Positions 56,056 to 64,000 of a stretch of 64,000 nt of DNA are shown piece after piece. The stretch comes from Talaromyces rugulosus (taxonomy: Eukaryota > Ascomycota > Eurotiomycetes > Eurotiales > Trichocomaceae): NCBI RefSeq assembly GCF_013368755.1, contig NC_049561.1, forward strand, positions 4,774,001 to 4,838,000, given 5' to 3'. The position numbers were made by a program, and so were the translations under genes. The notes under the pieces were generated by a model, which searched no databases, was not told the origin of the DNA, and was given only the letters and a program-made list of their open reading frames with translations. Numbering within the stretch: the first letter of the stretch is position 1; every line of letters begins with the position of its first letter.

Positions 56056-56626
56056 TCACCCATAGAAAACATGACCAAGGTGCACCATGGCATCTCCTTC
56101 TACTTTGATTCCACAGTAATAGGCTGCCTTTTCTTTCTCACGGCATTTTGTTTTATGACAATCACCGTCCTGACTGGCCTTCAGCTCGTCGATTTCAGCT
56201 TGAAGCTTGGCGTTCTGATCCTGTGTTTTATTTCAGTTAGCTTTCAATTTGTTCTTCTACCTTTATTGTGGCATTTCTAACTTACCCTCAGTTCCTTAGT
56301 CTCAGCTTTAGTCTTTGCGTTCTCAGCCTGTGTTTTGTTTCAGTTAGCTTTCACTTGGTTCGTTCTTCTAAATTTATTGTAGCATTTCTGACTCACCCTC
56401 AGTTTCTCAGCCTCAGCACTAAGGCTGGCGTTCCTAATCTGTATTTTTTTGTTTCAGTTAGCTTTTCATTTGGCTCTACCTACTGCAATCAATCTGCATT
56501 CTGACTCACTTTCATAAGTTCAATCTGGCGACGTTGTGCATCTTGGGACAAATTATCAAAATCATCTTCGGTCGCCTTGCCCACATCTGCCTCAGTGGCG
56601 TTATCTAGATCCAAACGAACCCTCAT
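56056..56626 (-). CDS. Small coiled-coil protein built from tandemly duplicated exons, 121 aa
   Basis: Exons in coding order: 56510-56626, 56397-56438, 56286-56327 and 56056-56220, all phase 0; introns 71, 69 and 65 nt with canonical GTGAGT/GTAAGT donors and ACAG acceptors. Exon 1 starts MRVRLDLDNATEADVG and ends QRRQIELMK. Exons 2 and 3 are each exactly 42 nt and code for IRNASLSAEAEKLR and AENAKTKAETKELR; exon 4 opens with a third copy, DQNAKLQAEIDELK, then continues KASQDGDC to a Cys-containing tail ending HLGHVFYG. The repeats form a coiled coil (two heptads each). The introns are also similar to each other, so exon and intron were duplicated as one unit. No known family is recognised. 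It is small enough to be missed by ORF-based prediction. Confidence 0.75.
56221..56438 (-). repeat. Tandem exon-intron unit, period about 108 bp
   Basis: Two full exon-intron units plus a third exon copy inside the coiled-coil gene. The introns at 56328-56396 and 56221-56285 share nearly the whole sequence, including GAAATGCYACAATAAA and GAAAGCTAACTGAAA. The intron at 56439-56509 shares the 3' half, GAAAAGCTAACTGAAAC. Confidence 0.85.
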
Positions 56627-59600
56627 TGTTGCTCAAGTTGTCAAGCCGGTGTGAGTGGTGTGAAGAGGAATTTTTTTCAATCGCGTGTATTATGACTGCT
56701 TGTTGGGGTGTGAGTGGGGAAGATGGTTGAGGTGAGCTATCAGTATCAATGTGCGCATGTGTTTATATCCTTCAGTGCTAGTTTAGCTCCCCTGTTAAAT
56801 ATCTAGTAGGGAGTGTCCCGATTTCCGATTTCCCAGTAGCTTTCATCACTTCCATATTCTCTGGCTTTCAACCGACAAGAATGGAGACATTGGAGTGACA
56901 AAGGCAGGCGGTCCCCAGAATGAAAGAAATAACAAAGATAAAAGCAGAGTTTTTTGTGGAGCGTAATCTATACATAGTATTTCAATGTTTCTTTTCGGGG
57001 ACGATCTTGGCCTCCGCAGTCTTCTGGTCTACCTATGTACTGGACATAAGGAGAATTCCTTTGATAATCTAAATTTAAAAAAAGGTTCGTCAAAAATAAA
57101 GTAATATTTTTGCCCAAATGTCATTTTCTAAATGCTGATGATATGGATTACCTTCAAGCATTGAATGTTTAATGTTAGGGCAAGTCAAGATTAGTGACAT
57201 ATATACATGTCAATTGTATTTGGTGGATGGTCGATTCCCACTGTTTAGGCGCAACATTGAACATTTGAACTTTAGAGTACGCATTCAAATGTTGGTGATC
57301 AAGTTGGTATTCAAGAGTATGTATAGACATAGCTTATTATACTTGGCACTTGGCTCTTAGTATAGGAGTTATTATGCCAGTGGCCTGGAGCAAGACAAAG
57401 TACCAGTCTATATAGGATAGCAATCGACGCTTAAAGCGTTGTCCGCTTGTCTCAAACTAGATAAAGGACAAAGGCTCTTTTAATTGCCAATCTACTTCTT
57501 AGTTTTCTACTGTTTATAGTCTTGATATCATTTTTTTTTCAATGTTTTAACGTGATATGAGAACCATCTTGGTTTTTTTTTTGCGGGAAATTTTTGGAAG
57601 AATATCTCTACCAGTTTGCCGTTGCATGCCACCTGAAGTGGAACACCAGGCCCTTAGAGCAGAACATTGTATTACAGTTGAAACTGTGTTGAGTTGACTT
57701 CCTCCCCTCCATTTCCAAAAGAGAAATGTTCTAAAATTAAAGTATATACACTCTAGACCTTTATCCCAGCTATGTTCTCATAACACTTTTCGATTTATCC
57801 AGCCTATGCTTGGCCGGAGTAGACTTCCAAAACCTGCCTCTCTTCTATACCGAAACGTTCTCTACGTTGTTTCATTCAATCTGTGCTACCATCTTTAGCT
57901 GCAGTCAGCCGCACCAGCACCATAACAATGAACAGAACAGTATTTGTCAGTCAATGGGTCTGTTTACGTGAAGACATGAAACAGGGACACAAGCTTGTCA
58001 TAAACAGCACATGACTAGGCCATCAAGAGAGAATAATGTGCACATGGCTAACCTAAAATGAACCACAGCCAATCACTGGGACGAAGCCAAATATAGTTCG
58101 CAAAGTATGATTGGTTTGAGGTCTCATAATTGTGGGTCCTAGGATTTCTTTGACGCAAGGAAAATCTACCGCTTACCCTTTTTGGAAACAAGACCATATA
58201 CAATGAGCTTTGTAAAGAGAATTGTTCACATCGCTGGAAGAACAAGTTTCAAGACAATCACAAACAACAGTCATTTTTGCTCTCAAACTGGCAGCTTTGG
58301 ATTTCTTTACTACTCACAAATATTGCTCTACTTGATGGCATTGAAGCAGGAAACAAGAGCGGATGTGTAATAAGTAGAATAATACCATCGTTTTTGGAGT
58401 GAGTAGATATCGACACCTTAAGCTGACTAGCCAAATTTTAATCAAACATTGAGGAATCACAGAATGGCCCCTTGTGTCCTGCCAAGAAGTCCTCTTTCCA
58501 TTGTTTTCTTGTCCGTTTGGCTGAAGCGGAAATTACTAATAACAACAGCAAGTCACACGGCATGACGATACAGATCGGGAGATCATGATACAGATCGGAA
58601 GATGGGCAAGATCGACCTGTCATGGCTGGCTGCCTAGCGCCGTGGCGTGAGGGCTTTCCACCCGTCTGGCCAACCAGGTCATCCGCCACCGAGAATCTGG
58701 CGATTGTCCATTGATTGTATGTTGTGTGACCTTTCTTTTCCTTCTCTTTTGCCCCGTCCGCATTCGGATGCCAGATCGATCAGCAATCGCCGCGACGGGA
58801 ATGGTCGCATTCTCCGGCGGCGTATACTGCGGCCAATGGTATACGGCGATGCAAACAGCAGAAAAAAGGGCATTTTGACAGAATTGAAGCATCTATGCTG
58901 ACGCCCTCGCAGCTGTTCATCAACATATTGCACAGAGAGACCGAGAACCATGGCCATGGGATGATAACCCCTGGCCGTAAACCAGGATTGCGCAGCGAGT
59001 TGTGCGCATGAGTCATGTTGAGGAAATGCCGGAAACAGCGTACTGCGGCGCTAACTGCTTGCGTCCAATGACATCGTCGCCAGATGGAGGCCCAACCTGG
59101 TCGGGCTCGGGGGGTCAACCGGGTTTTCTGCTGTTTCTTGAAGCCAAAGCGACCAGACAAGAGCAAGTGCAGAGGTCAATGTCTTGCTTGGTGTATGCGG
59201 GGAAGAAGAAGTGGCAGGTACGGCAGGCGATTAATCCCAGTATGGCAGCCGCTGTCTCGTATGGTCAGTACCGTCACGTGTATAGACAGTGCTTGGAGAG
59301 AAGAAGCTATTAGGCAGATTGGCGGCGATCATGTTTGCCCGAACAGGACAGTACAAAACCTTGCATCTTGCATATAATAATAATTAATAGAAGGCACCGC
59401 GTAACGAGTGTCCTGCCAAAAGCGTCGTGTGCGGCGCGGTCGCCCCGCCCGCCGTAGCTTAGTCAAGGCCTGACTCGCAGCTTTATAGGTGGGGTCGCCC
59501 TAGCACGTCGTCTCATCTTTCCCCTCGACACTTTGCGCCTACATCCACTGATGAACAAGCCATAGTCACAGCCTCTGTCTGCCGTTGCGCGCCTATATCT

Positions 59601-59835
59601 TATCGCTTGATCTCTCTTTGCTGTCTCCAGTAAACGAAGAGAAAAGATTCTTCATGGTCACCGGCACATTACGTCAACGAGCAACCTTGACCGAGCTCCT
59701 CTGCGCCTAGAGTCGCATGCCGAATTGTGACGTGCAATCTCCGTCCAGTATTGTCGTCCTACATATATATACATGATCCTGCTGCTCCTGTTCATCTGAA
59801 CCTGCAACACCGGCGGTACCCCGCTCGTCTGAACC
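56627..59835. other. Gene-poor region, 3.2 kb, before velB
   Basis: No convincing gene. The left two thirds is AT-rich with remnants and the second repeat copy at 57420. Open frames around 58440-59310 have no conserved motif and no splice logic, so I leave them out. The final 0.4 kb is GC-richer, with CCGCCC boxes near 59450, and is probably the long velB promoter and 5' UTR. Confidence 0.5.
57420..57510 (+). repeat. Copy B of the ~90-bp repeat with palindromic core
   Basis: Reads GCAATCGACGCTTAAAGCGTT, then CTTGTCTCA, GGACAAAGGC and a CCAATCTACTT box, the same order and spacing as at 52858-52950 but more diverged. No gene follows at the matching distance, so the downstream copy may have lost its gene. 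Confidence 0.7.
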
Positions 59836-60994
59836 ATGTATGCCGCCGTCGAGCACGAGAGGTCCCAGCCGCTACCTCACCAGCCACCACCGCTTTCTAT
59901 GGATCGCATTCCTCCCCCAGCGCCTGTGTACCCGACAAGTGCAACCGGTGGTCCGCTGCGCTCTACCGAACATCTCCAGCCCGTGTCGACCGTCCACGAT
60001 GGGCGCATCTGGTCGCTGCATGTCGTCCAGCAGCCCATCCGAGCTCGCATGTGTGGCTTCGGCGACAAGGTTAGTGTTTTTGTTTGTGTGCTGGGACATG
60101 GGCTGACCGAGCTTCTTACAGGACCGAAGACCGATCACGCCGCCTCCGTGTATCAGGCTCGTCGTGAAGGATGCCAGTACGGATAAAGAGATCGACATCA
60201 ACGAAATCGACACTTCCTTCTATGTGCTCACGGTCGATTTGTGGAACGCCGAAGGGAGCAGCGAGGTTAACCTGGTTCGCCATTCCGCCAACTCTCCGTC
60301 AATCTCCACCGCTACGTCCTCATCGTACCCTCCGCCTCCGCAACAGAACATGTCGCCTACGTATCCTTCTTATGGCCAGAACCCGTACGGGCAGCAAATG
60401 GGGTATCCTCAGGTCAACTACTACGGCCAAAACCAGATGTACCAAAACCCATACGGCAACCCGCAGGCCCCTTACTACGGTGGTGGGAGCTACTACCAAG
60501 GCATGCAGCAGCCCAATTTATCCGCCCAGTCTGCTGCGCCCGGGGGCATGTTCACACGTAATCTTATTGGCAGTCTCAGCGCGAGCGCTTTTCGATTGAC
60601 CGACCCTGACAACAAAATCGGTGTCTGGTTTATCTTGCAGGACCTCAGTGTCCGCACCGAAGGGAATTTCCGGTAAGCTATAACTGACAGCGGCTGAACG
60701 CAACAGTGCATGAACTAACAGCAAACTAGACTCAAGATGAACTTTGTTAATGTTGGGACATCGCATTCCCCGGATGCCAACGGCGCACCCATTCTCAATC
60801 ACGGCTCGGCTCCGGTATTAGCTTCCGTCTTCTCTGAGCCGTTCCAGGTTTTCTCTGCCAAAAAGTTCCCCGGCGTGATCGAGAGCACGCCATTGAGCAA
60901 ATGCTTTGCGTTGCAAGGCATCAAAATCCCCATCCGCAAGGACGGCGTCAAGGGCCGAGGAGGCGGCGGGGATGGCGACGACGATTACGACTAA
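59836..60994 (+). CDS. velB: Velvet-domain regulator VelB, 349 aa
   Basis: Three exons: 59836-60069, 60122-60672 and 60730-60994 (introns 52 and 57 nt). The velvet domain starts [21 protein letters not shown] at the end of exon 1, continues after splicing with [15 protein letters not shown] and [13 protein letters not shown]. It is then interrupted by about 100 residues rich in Ser, Pro, Gln, Tyr and Gly ([23 protein letters not shown]), and resumes with [36 protein letters not shown] and FVNVG in exon 3, ending [15 protein letters not shown] velvet domain split by such an insert is specific to VelB. VelB joins VeA and LaeA in light-dependent control of development and secondary metabolism in the nucleus, and VosA in spores. 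A Gly/Asp-rich C-terminus is unusual in detail but acceptable. Confidence 0.97.
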
Positions 60995-61893
60995 GACGGA
61001 GCAAGTTTTTTTTCTCGTTGGGATTTTCTTCTTCATATTTATTTTTACCACATGATCCACCCTCTTTTACTCTTCTTTATGCCTTCATAACTGGGTTAGT
61101 TATGCGTTCGGAGTCGGCTGTGTTTTTCTTTTTTCTTGTTTCTTCTCGGATGGACCGTAGAGGCGTTTCTGTGGGGGTTACACCAAAACAAGTTCATGTA
61201 TATCGTTTTTTGTTGCTTCTCTTTTTTCTTTCCATATGTCGGAGTGGACGAGATATCACGGGACTGCTGTTTTTATTCTTATGCTTATTGTTTTCTTCTT
61301 TTCTCCTTATTCAATATTATAGATCGTTGCTTGTGGAGTTTTAAGACTTGCTAGGGGAGATACGTCTACTAATCGAGGAGTTCTTGAAGACTGGTATTAT
61401 TAATATTGCTTGACATCAACAGGTGATTATGACTCTTTTTAAACTCGTGATCTATTGGTGTATCATAATGATCACGGAATAATAATAATAATTCATGAGG
61501 GAAAAAAAAAAAAAAACACATCCAGCTCTTACATGTACTCTACATAGACATTCTCTGCCCGCCCCGCCTGTCATCAACCTCTATACATGTAGTCAGTCTA
61601 GATGGGAGGAACAATGTGTAATGAATTTTTCATTTTATGCATGCATTTTTTATTTTCATTAACTTCCATCACTTCATATGAGCTCTTGAAGAAAAAGCAG
61701 GTGCACAAGAGTCGTTTGTGCATTTTTGTGTAAACATGCGTCATCAAAAGATATAAATAAAAAGAAGAATTTCCCCGATACCGAACAAAAAAAGACAATG
61801 GATCCACAAAAATGTATATCAATTGAGAAAAGGAAAAGAGAAAGAAAAAAAAAGAAGAAGATTAAAAGGAAAATAAAAAGAAGATGATACTAT
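60995..61893. other. Convergent intergenic region
   Basis: 0.9 kb between the 3' ends of velB and the eIF3b gene. T/A-rich with poly-A tracts near 61501-61514; no gene is recognised. Confidence 0.5.
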
Positions 61894-64000
61894 TTATCCA
61901 ATTATTTCTTCCGTCTCTTCAATAATTTCTTCCACAATCTCCTCGACAACGGCGTCTTCATCGGCTCCGGCGCTGGGTGCTGTTTTGAGAACATCTGCAG
62001 CTTGCTCTTCCTCGGGGAGACCTTCTGCGGCTTTTTCTTCGGAGAGGAGATCCTTCTCCCGGCGGGCCCAGGCGAGCCATTCGTTCAGGACGCGCTTGCG
62101 CTTCTCGACGACGGCCGTGTTGGCAATGTCGACGGCGTACTTGTCTTCCTCGTCGAATTCCTTGGAGTATTCGCGCAGGTTCTTGCGTACTTGCTTCTGC
62201 TCTTCCTTGCTCAGCAGCGATGGGGGCCGCGGTCGCCACAAGAATTGCTTGAATTTTTCGGTTGGGTTTTCGGAAAGCGTCTCGCCGGAGAATGTGTGGA
62301 TGTTCCAGCCGTTTTCCATCGAGTGAGTCCACACGCTGGCGCTGCTGACTACGTACCGGCCAGTCGGGTCCCAGTCAATGTCCGTCACGCCGTAGTGTTC
62401 TACGGTCTTGAGGTACATCACGTTGGCGTGGAGGTCCTTCTCGGCCTCGGGCTTCTCGCCTTCAAAGTCCACGTCGTAAAAGTCCAGGTCGAAGCTTGAT
62501 TGTGAGTGCACAGTGGCAACAACGACAAATCGTCCCTTGGGTGACCAGTAAATTCCGTTGCTAGTCTTGCGCTCGATCGTTCGGACAAGCTTGAAGTTCC
62601 CGATGCCGGCGCCCTTGACCTTTTCTGGTGCAAAGAAAGAGACTGCCGTTTTGGGGGCAGTGGCTGCTCCAACAATCGACTCTCCAGAGGTAATCAAGAC
62701 AAATCGATCACCCTTGGGCTCCCATGCAAAGTTGATCACCGTATCCTTCAAGCTGTCGACAACTTCAACGGGGACACCCTTCTCCTTGATACGGAAAATT
62801 TCCAAGTTGGTTGCCATGCTCTTCTTGCTCTTGCTGTGACGGTCGACCTTGACGCAGAGGAAGGCTGCTTGGGATTGCCACTGTGGGATGTTATTATTTG
62901 CCAAGGGAAAAAAAAGATTATTTGCTTAGGGGGATAAAGATGCAGTACTCACGTGAAGCTTGACGTCTGAAACCAAAAACAGATTTCGCGTGCGGACAAT
63001 CTCCTTCGTTGGCACAGTCATTAAACCGACCTTTGCCGGGTTGCTTCCGATTTCAGGGGTCCAGAAAGACAGCAGCTGCTCGTAGTGTTTGATACCCTCT
63101 CGAGTGACGGTGGCAGGGGCCCATTCAAAGTCTACAACACCGTCGATCTTGACAGATGTCTTGTCTAGCAGATTCATACGTGGCAGTTCGTAAATGGAAA
63201 TCGACTGTCCAGGAAGCATGCGCGCGACATAGTTTTCATCAGCTGACCACTTGAACGCAGGCCACTGGACCTTCTTCTTGGGCGCGGCATCTACGTCGGG
63301 TCCGGCAAGATCGTGGGCGGCAAAGGATCGAAGAGGCTTCCCCGTCTCAATGTCCCAGATGATGATGTGCCTGCCATCTTCCTCGTATGTGAGAGGTCCT
63401 GGTGCGCCTTCCTCAACCTGAATAGGGCGAGCCGACCATGTTGTGATATATTTCTCATTGGGCGAGAATTCGACGAGTTGAACAAAGGGATGAGGCAATT
63501 GCTTCTGCTTGGAGAAGGAAGAACCACCCCACAGCTGCACACCCTGGGGATGCATCGAAGCGAGGAATGTTCCCTGTGGCGACCATTGCACAAAGAGTTG
63601 TGTCCAGTGCGGGCGGTCCACGACATTTTCTGGGTCGTCTTTCTTCATGTTCCAGAACACTCCGACCTTGTCGCCGCGGAAAAGGGCAAACTGATCCCGG
63701 GCATTCGGGTCCCCAAGCCATGATCGCAGGTGCTCTTTTTCTTGGAATGGTGGAATCTCGGGTGCTTTGTACTCTTCGTCGACGCGGCCCTCGCGACCGT
63801 ACCGTTCGATATCTGTGAGTTTGTTGACTAATAGGGTGTGTTTCCTATCGAGAGCGGTGGCATGCAGCGATTTAACAGCGGCTGTGGCTTGTTCTGGGGT
63901 CTCGAATTCCACGAACGCGAATCTGAAAGAGAGAAAAAACGGTCAGGCTGATACAGCATAAGAATAGCACAGGGCAAACCCACCCTTCGGATTTTTGATC
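61894..64000 (-). CDS. prt1: eIF3 subunit b (Prt1), 3' part; 5' end beyond the window
   Basis: The gene enters from the right. Visible exons in coding order: 63984-64000 (partial), 62953-63922 and 61894-62880, with introns of 61 and 72 nt. Splicing 63984 to 63922 gives [15 protein letters not shown], the end of the N-terminal RRM that binds eIF3a/j. The large WD40-like beta-propeller follows: [65 protein letters not shown], and in the last exon [17 protein letters not shown] and [15 protein letters not shown], ending in helices with [19 protein letters not shown]. The C-terminus is an acidic tail ([17 protein letters not shown]). eIF3b is the scaffold of the initiation factor on the 40S subunit. 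About 110 residues at the N-terminus are missing from the window. Confidence 0.97.

Noticed and set aside
57172..57360. 62-residue frame near repeat copy B
   Set aside because: No similarity to the ankyrin gene that would support a duplicated copy; treated as chance.
58440..59310. Several 60-128 residue frames on both strands before velB
   Set aside because: They are GC-rich chance frames; no domain, no good splice junctions, and overlapping on both strands.
59399..59470. Possible RNA gene from the GC-rich segment upstream of velB
   Set aside because: No tRNA-like cloverleaf or box motifs could be built by eye; more likely velB promoter or 5' UTR.
2..64000. CRISPR arrays, tRNA and rRNA genes
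   Set aside because: Searched for by eye for spaced direct repeats, tRNA B-box (GTTCGA) context and rRNA words; none convincing.

Overview
The window is nuclear DNA of a filamentous ascomycete, most likely a member of the Eurotiales (Aspergillus/Penicillium/Talaromyces type). Evidence: intron-rich genes with short 43-79 nt introns (mostly GT..AG), several Zn2Cys6 regulators, a VelB velvet regulator, Pam17, a Pex11-type peroxin, eIF3b and fungal-only families (GT69, DUF6314, DUF3602/Par32-like, FAR-17a/AIG1-like). There is no bacterial-type operon, rRNA, tRNA or CRISPR array. I assembled the spliced gene models by hand from donor/acceptor sites and reading-frame arithmetic; for every multi-exon model reported as a complete CDS the exon lengths add up to an intact frame.

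Layout. 0-2.4 kb: end of an unknown gene with a frame break, a 466-bp terminal-inverted-repeat element (MITE-like), and an acidic conserved protein. 4.6-15 kb: a Zn2Cys6 regulator, a GT69 mannosyltransferase, a short-chain dehydrogenase, a Zn-finger-less regulator-like protein and a second Zn2Cys6 regulator. 15-26 kb: a possible endonuclease-fold protein, a P450, then a set that looks like amino-compound catabolism: an M24 creatinase/ectoine-hydrolase-like enzyme that has lost all metal ligands, an L-threonine aldolase, a membrane-anchored M20 carboxypeptidase and an amino-acid permease, followed by a Pex11-type peroxin. 28-39 kb: an MFS exporter, a PRISE-type reductase, a six-cysteine small secreted protein, an aldo-keto reductase, a membrane-anchored methyltransferase, a DUF6314 protein and an allantoate-permease-like MFS; the first five look like tailoring and export genes without a PKS/NRPS backbone. 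40-51 kb: an RRM-like protein, a P450 beside a class V aminotransferase, a tiny unknown gene overlapping pam17, a FAR-17a/AIG1 membrane protein and a third Zn2Cys6 regulator. 52-59.8 kb: a DUF3602 protein, then an accessory, decayed stretch with an ankyrin gene, a pseudogene with three in-frame stops, a previously unannotatable small coiled-coil gene built from tandemly duplicated exons, and a diverged promoter-like repeat on both sides. 59.8-64 kb: conserved core genes velB and eIF3b (the latter cut by the window edge).

Most notable: the coiled-coil gene at 56.06-56.63 kb, whose 42-nt symmetric exons and their introns were duplicated together; the decayed locus between the paired repeats at 52.86 and 57.42 kb; and the metal-ligand-free M24 gene set.
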